Shown here: positions 1 to 10,152 of the stretch, one piece after another
How the letters are laid out: each line of letters opens with the position of its first letter
Position numbering within the stretch: position 1 is the first letter of the stretch
From: Hypsibius dujardini
Lineage: Eukaryota > Tardigrada > Eutardigrada > Parachela > Hypsibiidae
Direction: 5' to 3'
Length of the DNA stretch: 24,866 nucleotides
NCBI GenBank assembly: GCA_001579985.1
Contig: LRSR01003524.1
Location: 1-24,866 of the forward strand
Translations under genes and position numbers: made by a program
Notes under the pieces: model-generated
Databases searched by the model: none
Told to the model about the DNA's origin: nothing
What the model saw: only the letters and a program-made list of their open reading frames with translations

Positions 1-143
1 CTGTCTGTCTGTCTGTCTGTCTGTCTGCTTATCTGTTTTACTGTCTGTCCGTCCGATTTTCCGTCTGTTTGTGTTTGCCTGTTTGCATATCCTGTCATGT
101 ATGGCAGTTCAGTTTTTAAACAAACCCGTTTGACTTTTGACAG
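1..143. repeat. CTGT microsatellite and 3' end of a GPCR intron
   Basis: The window opens inside a (CTGT)n array of at least 27 bases that decays into CTGT-like sequence. The stretch ends in a pyrimidine-rich tract and TTTTGACAG at 135-143, which serves as the splice acceptor for the GPCR exon that follows. No coding sequence is seen here. Confidence 0.85.
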
Positions 144-427
144 TGAATTCCTGCATCAACCCACTGACCTTGTACTTCCTGTCGAAAGTGTTCCGCCGGT
201 ACTTCAACCGCTATCTGTTCCGGAAGTGCCAACGGAATTCTGGCAATGACCACAGTTGGCCGTTGAACAATGGGAATTCCCAGACTCGGCTCTCCATGCC
301 GTCACTCGATACGGACGCATTCCCCTTGACGGCCATCACGCCGACCGACCGACGCCGATCCGGCGGCAACAGCATCTACTCCACTAAACCTTCCTCTTTC
401 AGTCGTTTTAACACAAACTACGTCTAA
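144..427 (+). CDS. Last exon of a rhodopsin-family neuropeptide GPCR (bombesin/CCHamide/endothelin-receptor-like), partial
   Basis: This is the end of transmembrane helix 7, helix 8 and the cytoplasmic tail of a seven-helix G-protein-coupled receptor. The exon begins after the acceptor AG at 142-143 in phase 1 and ends at TAA 425-427, giving about 94 residues. It starts with NSCINPLTLYFLSK. The spacing N-P-x-x-L-Y, one residue longer than the usual NPxxY, is typical of bombesin, endothelin and arthropod CCHamide receptors (NPFALY, NPIALY). The next part, FRRYFNRYLF, is a helix-8 sequence much like that group. Cys in RKC may be palmitoylated. The remaining 60 or so residues are a Ser/Thr-rich tail with basic stretches, as expected for kinase and arrestin contact. 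Upstream exons lie outside the window. GPCR identity is firm; ligand class is inferred from one exon. The pre-exon Met reading (TTG at 137) is intronic. Confidence 0.82.
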
Positions 428-441
428 CTCGTTTATATTTT

Positions 442-447
442 AATAAA
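442..447 (+). promoter_or_regulatory. Candidate polyadenylation signal of the GPCR gene
   Basis: AATAAA occurs 14 bases after the GPCR stop codon, in an AT-rich tract. If used, the 3' UTR would be only about 30-40 bases long. This is a sequence match only. Confidence 0.45.
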
Positions 448-672
448 CTATTATTATTATTTCTATCTTCATCGGCTCATTGTTTAATACTCCCATAACT
501 GCCCTTAAATCAGGCTAGATCTTCCTTATAAACGAAACTGGCATAAAACGTTTGTTCTTTGTCCATTCTGCTCATTTTTGGTTGTATGAAAAATTTATTT
601 ATGTTTTTTAGTCAGAGTGTGTCACGTGTTTTGTATACATTTACAGTATACGCGCCACGTTGAATATTTTCG

Positions 673-846
673 TTGCCGAGAACGAATTGACTGGTCAACC
701 ATTCATATCAGCCAATCAATCAATCAATCAACCATTTATTCGCATCAGCCAATCAATCAATCAACCATTTATTCGCATCAGCCAATCAATCAATCAACCA
801 TGGTTGACTTGTTCAATGGTTGATTGACAGTCACGGTTCTCGGCAG
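673..846. repeat. Foldback-like element: inverted arms around a 33-bp AATC-rich tandem repeat
   Basis: Left arm TTGCCGAGAACGAATTGACT at about 673 and right arm ending ACGGTTCTCGGCAG near 846 are imperfect reverse complements over about 30 bases. Between them, a unit of about 33 bases, beginning CATCAGCCAATCAATCAATC and running on to ATTTATTCG, is repeated about three times. The core also contains the palindrome TCAACCATGGTTGA. No transposase is present. Confidence 0.6.
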
Positions 847-1466
847 GCCGCCTGACTGTGTCGATCCTGATTTTGGTTTTCGGATCCGGAAATCAGAGTG
901 TTTATTGGAAGGTATTTCACATCGGCTTTAGTAAAACGTCATGAACAAAACATTGTACTGTAATATAGGAACATCGCTCTCTTCTCTCGCCTACACGCAA
1001 CATCGAACTAGTAATATTACTGATTCTAAATTCGCCTTTTCCGGCAGTGTTCAATTTGTTGACGTGTAACCGGAACAATTTTGTTCCATGCGATTGAGCG
1101 AAAAAAAAATTGTGTTACCGCAACCAGAAATTATTTTCCACACAGAAAGTAAAAAATTTCTACAAAAAAAATTAAGGTTCGCAAGAATTGTGGCTGATCT
1201 TACTCTGAAAAAAGCATTTCCACGTTCGCGAATCATGAGAACAGTCGTCGATGTTCCCTTCCGTTCACTTTGTTCGCTCAGTTCACTGGACAATGTTCCG
1301 TGCCACACGGCGCACCATAAACAAAGCTAAAATTGCGTCTGGTGGGTCGCCATGAAAAAATAAATGCTTTTCAATCCCAAAATTTTCTCCTAATCGTCAC
1401 ATCCTTTCTTGGCCGGCATCATATTAATCAATCTTTTTTGTTGTTTTCCGACGCTAAATCAACACC

Positions 1467-2853
1467 ATGACGGAGTACTGGAAATCCATCCCGAAGAAGT
1501 TTTGCGATGCCTGCAAATGCTGGTTTCAAGACAACAAAGCCGTGAGTCTCCTCGTCTCCTCGGAATTGCGTGCGGACACTGAAAAACACTTCCTTTCATC
1601 CACAGAGTATCGATTTCCATGAGCGAGGAACGCGGCACAAACAAAACATGGAGCAAAAGATCCGCGATGTGAGTTTAGCACTTCACGCCGCAGCTGGGAC
1701 TCTGATTAAACGCTTGATTGATCGATTGAATGTTGAGTGGAACGCGGTTACGTTGTCATGCCCATTCTTTCGGTTGATTGATGAATTGAATTGGGATCGA
1801 ACTACGAATTTTAAACAGCGGATTCTTCACCAATTTGAACTTGCCATTTATTTCGTTTCGCAATTGTTCACGAGTAAGGTCACTTCTTACTCTTGTGGCA
1901 AATTTTTAAAATTTAGTTAGAGATGGTGGGATTATTAGACGAACTGGATGTATTCAATTAATTGAAATTGATTGATTGATCGATTGATTGATTGATCGAT
2001 TGATTGATTGATTGTACGTTCTGTATTAGGTTTAATACATTAATTGATTGATTGATTGTACGTTCTCTATTAGGTCTAATACGTTAATTGATTGATTGAT
2101 TGTACGTTCTCTATTAGGTCTAATACGTTAATTGATTGATTGATTCGCCGTGCGGATGAGTGGTTTAAACTTTGGTTCTTGATTTACTACGGACTTGAGT
2201 GGCTCACATTTTTATGTCTTTTGTAGTCTCAATCTAAGGGGAAGACCAATCTGGATGCGAGGAGTGCCGTGGACATTGATATGCAGAAGATCGAAGCGGT
2301 AACGGAATAATGTTCTTTTGCATTTGTGTGGTGTTTTTTACTACAGTTACTCTCCTTTTCAGGCAGCCATGGCCGCGTTTGCAAAAGATATGGCAACTAA
2401 TCCGTCTCTGCTGAAAAGCTACGGCGCAATGCCGACCTTGTCCAAAGCGACGGCAAAACCTGGAGAGTCTTCCAAGACCGCTAGTCTGCTGGAGAGTCTT
2501 CCCGTTGTGGCGTCAACTTCCGCTTCCACGTCGACGAGTCGGCTCACGGAGATGAAGCTGGAGAATAGTCAGGCCAAGGCGTTGGAGGCTATCACAGTGA
2601 AGCAAAAGAAGCAGCTTCTGGCAGCAGCGGCTCAAAAGTGGAAGGAGGCCAAATCGGAGGATGGCTACTCGTATTTTTACAATACAGAAATAGGAGGTTA
2701 GATCAGAAATTTTTCCTTTTTCTGCAACTTGTATTCGTAGGGGAGCCAACTCAGCGAAGACGGATAACTTTTACATAGGCAGTCAAGAAGGAAGAACAGT
2801 CAGTCAGTCAGATTGTCTGACAATCAGTCAGGCAGACAGACAGACAGACAGAC

Positions 2854-2917
<64 letters not shown>

Positions 2918-3830
2918 TGGCAGGCAGGCAGGCAGGCAGGCCGACAGACAGACAGACAGACAGACAGACAAGCAGACAAACAGGCAGGCAGACAGAGTCA
3001 GATACGGTTACAATGGTACCACAGAGCTTGTCTTATATGAATAAAGCATTGTTGATCGGCAGAATCGCGATGGGACGCTCCGCCTGAAGGTTACATATCC
3101 CTGGCTGACCAACAAGAAGCGAACCCCACAGACACTGCGGAAGGAGAATCTGAGGTAGGAAGCGTGTTTCGTTTGTATAATTTGCTTCGTTCACTTCGTT
3201 TCATAGTATTTTCAATTTTGCGTTACAAATGTATTATCCATCTAGTCGTTTTCCATTTCACATAAGAAAATTAGCCCTACAAAATACATTTTTAGATCGG
3301 TGGACGTAGTTTCATGAATTTCGTGTTTACCCCGCTGTCGTTGCTCTTTTGTTAGAAATCCGTTCCAGCCCTCCGAACGAAACCTCTCCTCCCGGCACTC
3401 GGCGCAACCGGCTCAATAGGGAAATGGACCACCGTGACGCCTGAAGAAGTGTATGTACTCCTGCTATTTAATTAATGGATTCAGAGTGCGCCAACTCACA
3501 CGTTTATATTGACTCTTCTTAGCATGTCTTGAGGGGCGGAGGACGCCAGACGGACGTAGTAACAACTGGCGTAATCCGTAATCCATTCTACTTCTATCTA
3601 TCCACAGATCGACCACGCCGAATCTGGGTCTGATACCCGCCTCCAGGTCCGCCGCCTCCCAACTGTCAGACGAAATGCACAACACAGCGGCGGAACACGA
3701 GGTCAACAGGATTCAGTTTAAAACCAAAACGGTCACGTCTTTCGGTGCAGCCGATGACCAGGATATGGGATTTAAGAAGCGCAAGTTCGGAGGAGACGCA
3801 AAAAGACAAGTCAGAAAACGAGAGGATTGA
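1467..3830 (+). CDS. WBP4: WW domain-binding protein 4 / FBP21 homologue (spliceosome-associated), complete
   Basis: Seven exons: 1467-1541, 1606-1668, 2227-2298, 2363-2696, 3063-3154, 3356-3450, 3608-3830; 317 residues, all phases agree. The start is the first ATG (MTEYWKSIPKKFCDACKCWF), matching the family N-terminus. Residues 12-37 form a matrin/U1-type zinc finger with C13, C16, H30, H36. A WW domain spans about 163-188 with W163, the SYFYN core and W185; the intron at 2697-3062 interrupts it. A GKW block in exon 6 matches the family's C-terminal GEW region. The C-terminus (FKTKTVTSFG, then FKKRKF) matches the conserved family tail. In the family, the zinc finger and WW region act in the nucleus on assembling spliceosomes; human FBP21 binds proline-rich splicing factors and regulates the Brr2 helicase. 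Human WBP4 has two WW domains; only one is seen here. The gene converges on POMGNT1. Confidence 0.95.
1958..2146. repeat. GATT tetranucleotide array and 44-bp tandem repeat in WBP4 intron 2
   Basis: A (GATT)n/(GATC GATT) tract runs into a 44-bp unit containing TGTACGTTCTCTATTAGG, present three times (TGTACGTT at 2013, 2057 and 2101). It lies inside the 558-bp WBP4 intron 2 (1669-2226). Confidence 0.85.
2797..3000. repeat. CAGA tetranucleotide array in WBP4 intron 4
   Basis: About 200 bases of (CAGA)n with CAGT, CAGG and CAAG variants, filling the middle of the intron that splits the WW domain. An open frame through it (RQTDRQTD pattern) is a repeat artefact. Confidence 0.9.
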
Positions 3831-4436
3831 TTTACATGCATCATTTGGCTTTTTTATTTATCTTTAGTTATGGAACCGTTCTTTGTCCTGAATGTTTTCT
3901 AGACGTCATTCCTACCATACGCTTGTTGTGTGCTGGAAGGAATTCAAAATCTCATCTAATCTTAGTGAGACAGACAGACAGACCGGCATACAGGCATACG
4001 GATGCACAGACAGACAGACCTCCATACAGGCATACTTACATACTGATGCATAGACAGACCGGCACACAGACATACAGGCATACGTACATACGTACATACG
4101 GATGCACAGACAGACAGACCTCCATACAGGCATACTTACATACTGATGCACAGACAGACCGGCACACAGGCATACGTACATACAGATGCACAGACAGACA
4201 GACCGGCATACAGGCATACGTACATACGGATGCACAGACAGACAGGCATACGTACATACGGATGTACAGACAGACAAGCAGATAGTCAGCTGATGACAGA
4301 TGAAAGAAGAAACAGACGGACAGAACGACAGACAAGTGCGCAGGCAAGCAGGAAGACACGGACAGTCCGGTAAACTGGCAGATACGAGAACAGCTGCACG
4401 TGAGCTGGTACTGATTTATCACAAGCGTTTGACTTT
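3831..4436. repeat. CAGA-rich minisatellite between convergent WBP4 and POMGNT1
   Basis: After about 130 bases of 3' flank of WBP4, a minisatellite runs from about 3966 to 4375. Its higher-order unit, roughly 44 bases, contains GATGCACAGACAGAC and CAGGCATACGTACATACG; GATGCA/GATGTA marks occur at 4001, 4044, 4101, 4145, 4185, 4229 and 4261, so spacing is mostly 40-44 but irregular. Long open frames on both strands here are repeat artefacts. Confidence 0.85.
4415..4420 (-). promoter_or_regulatory. Candidate variant polyadenylation signal of POMGNT1
   Basis: On the minus strand GATAAA, a one-base variant of AATAAA, lies 16 bases after the POMGNT1 stop. The distance is similar to the AATAAA behind the GPCR stop. 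Motif match only. Confidence 0.25.
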
Positions 4437-7107
4437 CTATACTTCGGCTGTAACCCTAAGATCAATGGGCGAAACGCCACTCGGTAAAGCATACGAATAA
4501 GGTGAAGCGGGAACACCGACAACAATCACAGAATTTCCATTAACACGCAGCCGCCACAAAGCTCCATGGTCTCCTCTCACATCAAGGTCCCAAATTTTCA
4601 AACACCTACAAAGAGCAAGCCAAGTTGCGCTGTCGTCGATATCCTTCATTTGAATGAAGACGGACACAACATGATCGGTGGTCGCGGTGGGGATGAAATC
4701 CGGGCTGCACGGATGTCTAGAGTGGTCGACCGGTACAGCTGTCTGGAGAATGCCCTTGAGCAGCTCCTCGTAACGGTTTTTGGTAAGTAAATGGACATCA
4801 TGAAGGGTGACGACTGGGCCAGTGTAGAACGGGTGGCTTTGGAAGTACGCTTTATGGAAGAAGGGGTTCATATTGAGGCCGGTCGAGCCGAAGTGGTAAG
4901 TCCGAGAAACATCTGCCAAACAGCGAATGTAAATTCCGAGCAGAAAACACCGGGTCTTGAAACTGTACAAGTAACAGTGTGTGCATAGACACATGAGAAC
5001 AGTCCATATGCATGAAAGGTACAAGGAAACATACAAATGGCCAACCGGACAGACAGTCACATGAAGAACCAGACATCTAGACAGGTAGGCAAACAAACAG
5101 ACAGGCAGGAAGGCATGAAGAGAACGATAAGCATATATGTAGACAGACATCTGGGCAGGCAGACAAAACGGATAGGCAGACATGGAGAGAATGATAGGCA
5201 CAAATGTAGACAGACATCTGGGCAGGCAGACAAAAAGGATAGGCAGATTTAGAATATACCAATAGGGCGATAACTGATCTGAATTATGGACTTCTCGACG
5301 GTTAATTAGAACTGAGCAAAGCCATACAGACAAACAGCTATTTCTCACCAGGAATGATGCATTCCCGACCCTTGCGAATCGCCGGTGACCGCATCCACAT
5401 ATCCCAATCCCACTTCTTCAACGGCGACGGCCAATTCGGCAGCAACTCCTTCTCAAACAGCGCCCGCGAAATCGCCATCCCCAATCCGGGCATGCCTTCC
5501 ACGCGGTACAACCGCCCGGGCTCACCCGTCTCATTTTCTCGGCCCAAATCATTCCAGGCAGACACACAGTACAGCGAGGGATCCTCCGCCAGCACCGGCA
5601 GCGTTTGCGCGATATAAGTGAAGAAATCCCCAGCCACCAAGACGTCCTCCTCAAGGACAATCACGAAACCGGCGCGCGGATGCAGCGTGAAACTCGCCGA
5701 CAGACTGGACCGGTAGTGTTGCGAGATCCTCGCCGTGCTCGTCCGACCACTGGAAAGATGGTGAATGCTCCGTAGGCCGTAAAGATCAGCGATATGACCG
5801 GGTTCAGCGTGGAGACCGTCGGTGAAGACGGTGATCAGAGCGGGATCAACACCGGAAGTCATCAACAAAGCGCGCAACATGGTGTTGAGGTAGTACGGCC
5901 GGTTGCCGGCGATGACGGCAACGGGGACGTTTATTCTCCTGTCCACCATGAATTCGCTGGTCGTCTCCAGTTGCAGAGGCGCCGGGTGGAAGATGATGTC
6001 GTGGGGATTTTCGCAACGGCAGACTTCAGGGTAGCCGTCGGTGAGGCCGCAAAATCGACTGCGCTTCTCGTGGGATGTCGATGATGACGATGATGACTGA
6101 CAGACGAGCAAGTCCGACGGAGCGAGGGTGGGAAAATCGAACTGAAGGGTGAGTGGAGCTGTGGTAATACCGGTTTCGGGACGTGGAGTTGAGGCGGCTT
6201 CTGCTAAGACCGCGATGGCGGCAGGGTTGCTGCGTTTGTGGACGGCCAAGATCCAGGTGCTTCCAAGCGGCAAGGTGGAAATGGAGGAAGAACCCAGTTG
6301 AGTGAGGTGATTTCGAGCCGAAAATCCGAGGTTGCAGGATGATGATCTACACACGTGGATCAGGATCTAAATTAATATAATCTAAATCGACTAAATCAAT
6401 CAATCAATCACTCGAACGAACAATCAATCGAACAATCAATCAATCAAACAATCAATCAATCAAGCCTCCAAACAGAAGTAACTCACGCATCTTACATGAT
6501 GGCAAACACAATGACACGTTCACCAGGAATGCTCTCTAAGTAAGCCCCCATGGTTGGGCTTGTGCCACATGTGTCAAATGTTCGGGAACCTGTACGGTGG
6601 CCATCTGACCGAAAAACGGCGAGTAAAACGCCACGGCCGATTTCTTCTTCGTCCCGTTCTTCTTCTGCGACAAGGTTATCATCCAGCCACATTTGAATTT
6701 TGCCTCTTCTGAAGAAGACGTAAAATTTCCGCGCCATTTGCGACGTCGGTTGAGATGGTTGGTCCAATGTGAGCCTACAACAGAAGAGAAATAATTAAAT
6801 TCATTAAATTTATTAAGGGACCAATCAACTGATCAAAGGAGGCCTAGCGTCATATCATGTAACGCATATCAATATATCAATCAATCAATCAATGCACCCA
6901 CTAATCACAATACCGGACTGCTCTAATCCAAAATCCTATACTTCCTCAGCCAGAGAGAACTCAGTCAGAAGGACATCAGATAATAGTTAAAAAATTTAGT
7001 AAGGTTTCGTTTTACCTTACGACAAATTGAAGGAACATCCAGAGGAGAAGGGGAAAAAGCACAAGTACAAGCGTCCGGTTGCCGCAAAGGGAGCAGACCG
7101 ACTTCAT
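4437..7107 (-). CDS. POMGNT1: Protein O-linked mannose beta-1,2-N-acetylglucosaminyltransferase 1 homologue, complete
   Basis: Four minus-strand exons: 7107-7016, 6774-6496, 6346-5349, 4912-4437; 614 residues (human about 660), phases 2, 2 and 1 all close. Residues 1-11 are a short cytosolic tail, 12-29 a type II membrane anchor (LVLVLFPLLLWMFLQF). Residues 43-123 form the stem lectin-like domain (KFYVFFRRGKIQMWLDD to GERVIVFAI). From about 263 (NVPVAVIAGNRPYYLNTMLR) comes the GT13 catalytic domain: LEED at 355-358 is the acidic metal/UDP site, followed by SLYCVSAWND, MPGLGM, KWDWDMWMR and, in the last exon, TYHFGSTGLNMN, KIWDLDVRG and VVGVPASPYS. The enzyme adds GlcNAc to O-mannose on alpha-dystroglycan-type proteins in the Golgi lumen. 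The donor for exon 1 is the second of two overlapping sites (AG then GTAAAA); the first, GTAAGG, would break the frame. Intron 3 carries a CAGA array. Confidence 0.96.
5043..5252. repeat. CAGA-type repeat with a 66-bp tandem duplication in POMGNT1 intron 3
   Basis: ACAGACATCTGGGCAGGCAG and its flanks occur twice about 66 bases apart (near 5141 and 5208), within CAGA/CAGG-rich DNA. The sense strand of POMGNT1 reads it as CTGT-type sequence. It lies in the 436-bp intron 5348-4913. Confidence 0.8.
6393..6466. repeat. AATC tetranucleotide tract in POMGNT1 intron 2
   Basis: Interrupted (AATC)n sequence (AATCAATCAATCA, AACAATCAATC) fills about half of the 149-bp intron 6495-6347. A similar short AATC run occurs in intron 1 near 6876-6893. 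Confidence 0.8.
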
Positions 7108-7216
7108 GGTCGTGGTGACAGACTTTCATCCTCCTTGCTGTTGCTACTGCCAATTTTTTTCTGTCGAGCAGTGGCTTAATTAAAGAATTAAAAACTCAGA
7201 AAATATTTTCAAAACT

Positions 7217-7311
7217 CCAATCAAAATCAAAATCAAAATCAAAATCAAAATCAAGAGCAAGAGCAAGTCATCAATCAAGAGCAAGTCATCAATCAATCAA
7301 GAGCAAGACGA
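7217..7311. repeat. AATCAA hexamer and AATC/AGAGCA repeat upstream of POMGNT1
   Basis: AATCAA units in tandem (about five copies) are followed by AGAGCA units and a twice-repeated AGAGCAAGTCATCAATCA. This lies 110-200 bases upstream of the POMGNT1 start codon, in presumed promoter or 5' UTR DNA. Confidence 0.8.
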
Positions 7312-7491
7312 CCAGAACAACAAATGGCCAGAAGAGATTCAACCACCAAAACAGCTCTTGATGGAAGTCCAAAAAGCTAAATGGAAATGGAATTGGAACA
7401 CCGGACAGCTGCTTCTTTGATTTCTTTTTCACTCTGACTCGTGCTATGGCGGCGACCATTCATGAACTGAAGCACCAGAGAACAGAGTCCG

Positions 7492-7960
7492 CAGACATTT
7501 CTTCAGGAATGGAAAGAGCCGGAAACTGGTCTCTAGCAGTTTGCGATACGTGCCGACCCATTTGGTCTTGGAGATGGCTTACTCCACCGAATTAGGCACT
7601 TTAACTCGGAGCTGTGTACAAGAACCATGCGTCGAACGAGTGTAATGGCGTAACTCGGTTAGCGCAAAGTTTTTGCCACGTGTCTACGACGTCGACTTCT
7701 GCATGAAGCACGATGTCTGACCGACTGGACCGCATCTGCGTGAGGTCACATTTATCGGCTTCCCTTGTGGTTCCAACGAATTGGGTAAATTGTACGGTCA
7801 CTTCGCGGGATTGACCCAGATCAACTTGGTCACTTGGGACTATCACCTCAGCTACTTTCGAGAAGCCGAACCGCACCCGTTGGATGTCTTCAAAAACCCG
7901 AACCGAAATGTAACCGACCAATTCCTTCAACCGGGACGCCCGTGCGGAACAGAGTGTAAC
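7492..7960 (+). pseudogene. Coding-like stretch broken by frameshifts and stops, family not recognised
   Basis: Three protein-like segments follow one another in different plus-strand frames. 7492-7650 reads FLQEWKEPETGL, a stop at 7534-7536, then QFAIRADPFGLGDGLLHRIR. About 7615-7675 reads YKNHASNECNGVTRLAQSFC. About 7687-7960 reads VYDVDFCMKHDV, a stop at 7718-7720, then TFIGFPCGSNELGKLYGHFA, NLVTWDYHLSYFREAEPHPL and NVTDQFLQPGRPCGTECN. The Cys/Asn-rich, N-glycosylation-like composition suggests an extracellular or lumenal protein, but I do not recognise the family. Intact frames in the neighbouring genes make general sequencing error less likely than gene decay. The opposite strand has one 109-codon frame (7930-7601) with no recognisable motif; it remains the alternative. 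Confidence 0.4.
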
Positions 7961-8045
7961 TCAGTGGTTTCCCTTCAATTCATCCCATTTAAGTGTGTGT
8001 TGTTGGGAGCACGAAACAGATCGCGAGTAATTTACGATACAGTAA

Positions 8046-8166
8046 AGTACAGACACAAACACAAACACAGACACAGACACAGACACAGACACAGACACAG
8101 ACACAGACACAGACACAGACACAGACACAGACACGCAGACACGCAGACACACAGACACACAGACAC
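8046..8166. repeat. ACACAG hexanucleotide array
   Basis: Starts as ACACAA units, becomes about twelve ACACAG units, then ACACGCAG and ACACAG variants. Because the period is six, several frames stay open on both strands; these are not genes. Confidence 0.95.
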
Positions 8167-9266
8167 GGCTTCTTGTGCCGCGCAACTAAAGCTGTTCCCG
8201 GGCACGCACGGCGACCTTGTTGGTCAATCGCGCATGAAATCGTCACACTTTTTAACGCTGCACATATATATACTCGAAATGATGATTATGCATGATCGCA
8301 CGGACGGTGGCCTTTGAGGGGGCGGCGAAGCGAGATTTGCTGTATTTTTTGCTGGTTTCTCTCTCCGGCGACGTAGTGGAGCGTGCAATCGCTACTCTAA
8401 AAGCACCGTTTGCGGCAGCTCAGCCATGCGCGGACAAAATTTATACCATACAACAAGGTCCCCTTCTCTCTTTCTCTCTCGCTGCAAAACAATTCTTTGC
8501 GCTTTTTTTGTGTAATCCAATTAAACGGTCATTTGTTTTCCCCTGCGCTGAAATTAGTTAATCAGGAGAAAGGCCTTTTGTTTGTAATTATAATTAAAAC
8601 AAATGCGAACTTACTAAATAAATAAATTTTATGCGGATTCACTTTCATCAAACGAACAGAAAAGTTTGAAAAAACTTCCGCCGCTTTTTACCTTGGCAAA
8701 AATAATTACCGACAAGCATATTTAGTGACGGACAGACATCCTATTAAGTCTTTAAACGAATTCGTGCCAGTCAATACTGCATTTCAATGATTATTGATGC
8801 CGACCACCAAGTAAGTAAGCAATGTCTGCAGGCAGGTGCAACAACCTGGTTGCACTTCCACGTAAGGCATGCCGGTTTTTGTTCCCCACCTGATACGGCA
8901 GCCAGCCGTATTGGTTGGTTGATGGTCAATTTGCTCAATTACCATAAATACGTGCTACGGTCAGCAAGCAGTCTATGCGGAACACATGGCGGAATTATTT
9001 CAATCCACTTGTGGTTTAATTGCAAACAGGGTCAACAGGCAGATGGTCATGTGCATTTAACCTCTGCTGACGCGCGTGGCGCCAGCCGCAGACAACTTTC
9101 TAATTCGCGCGGTTGTTGTTCCGCTGCACTGGGACAGCACAATGGAATCCATGGAGTCTTATTGTTTTGCGGTTGAACTCGTTGACTGTTAACGCATTGT
9201 CAAGGTATATTCGTTAGGTAAATTCGAAGGAAGAAAACGAGATTGAATGACCGGATATAATATAAT
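8167..9266. other. Non-coding spacer, nothing recognised
   Basis: About 1.1 kb. Open frames at 8292-8561 and 8787-9176 have no start context, splice pattern or domain that I recognise. A pyrimidine-rich CTCT tract lies near 8463-8480. Confidence 0.5.
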
Positions 9267-9277
9267 ATGACTGTCTA

Positions 9278-9336
<59 letters not shown>

Positions 9337-9445
9337 GTCTCTCTGTCTGTCTGTCTCTCTGTCTGTCTCTCTGTCTGTCTGTTTCTTTGTCTGTCTCTCT
9401 GTCTGTCTGTTTCTTTGTCTGTTTAGTCTCTGTCTGCCTAATAAG
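9267..9445. repeat. CTGT tetranucleotide array
   Basis: About 180 bases of (CTGT)n with CTCT, TCTT and CCGT variants. The open frame through it (SVCLSVCLS) is a repeat artefact. Confidence 0.93.
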
Positions 9446-10152
9446 TCTGTCTCTAGTGCACAGATGAACGTTACGTCATGACATGTCTATAACATTTGCG
9501 GTTTCTGGTGTGGAGCGATCGGTTGCACTATTGTGTGTCTACTATGTCATGTGTTTGCATGTGAAGGTTATCCAATTCAGGCACGCAAGATAATCCACCA
9601 AAGCAAATCAAAGAGGCGGGGCAGCGCTCGTTTTTGTTACGGTAATTGGACGCTAAAGAGCGTGCGCGAAAGTTGTTCTCTATTGCCAGGGTGGCGCGCA
9701 AAGGGGCTTGACGGAGTCGTGCCGCTAATCACCGCACCAATTCAATTGAAAGGTTCCAAACTCTTTCTGCATTTACATCTCGGTTAGAATGGGCGATGCA
9801 GAACAAACAGCTCTTTTATGAAACTAAACGAAATTTTTTGAGCTCTTTGAATTGGGCAGCGATTGAGATGTTTTATGCTGGCAGGTGTGAACCTTCTATT
9901 CTGTGGATGTAATCCAACCAGGAAGCAATATCCTATCCTACACATGTCTACCGGAAGCTATTCAGATTTAACTTCAACGGAACCTGTTTAGTATTATTAC
10001 TTTCCCGAAGTAGTTTGACCGATTATATTTCTCATCCAGCCTCACCATAGTTGTTAAGCTGGAATAATCTCACCTACAGTCATCTCTTCCACAACTTCCG
10101 AAGGGCGTGGTTCGGAAGATTCTGTAAGTGTTTATGTGCTCTGACTGCTATC
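9446..10152. other. Non-coding spacer, nothing recognised
   Basis: About 700 bases without simple repeats. The plus-strand frame 9533-9787 has no recognisable domain and no supporting splice or homology signal. Confidence 0.5.

Larger units (their letters stand above)
430..1466. other. Spacer between the GPCR and WBP4 genes
   Basis: About 1 kb with no convincing gene. Short open frames at 617-823 and on both strands near 1051-1330 show no recognisable domain and the first runs through tandem repeats. The region holds a foldback-like repeat at 673-846 and the presumed WBP4 promoter and 5' UTR. A T-rich run at 1433-1447 precedes the WBP4 start. No TATA-type signal is convincing. Confidence 0.6.

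Noticed and set aside
5354-6084. Plus-strand open frames at 5354-5621 and 5794-6084
   Set aside because: They are shadows of POMGNT1 exon 3, whose minus-strand translation matches the enzyme throughout.
6965-7153. Minus-strand frame starting at 7153 as the POMGNT1 N-terminus
   Set aside because: It reads the same exon in another frame, gives no membrane anchor, and cannot splice in phase to exon 2. The ATG at 7107 does both.
7601-7930. 109-codon minus-strand frame as an upstream POMGNT1 exon
   Set aside because: POMGNT1 already has a start codon and membrane anchor in exon 7107-7016, and this frame shows no lectin or stem-domain similarity.
8787-9176. 129-codon plus-strand frame in the large spacer
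   Set aside because: No recognisable motif, unusual composition and no splice context; length is within chance in moderate-GC DNA.
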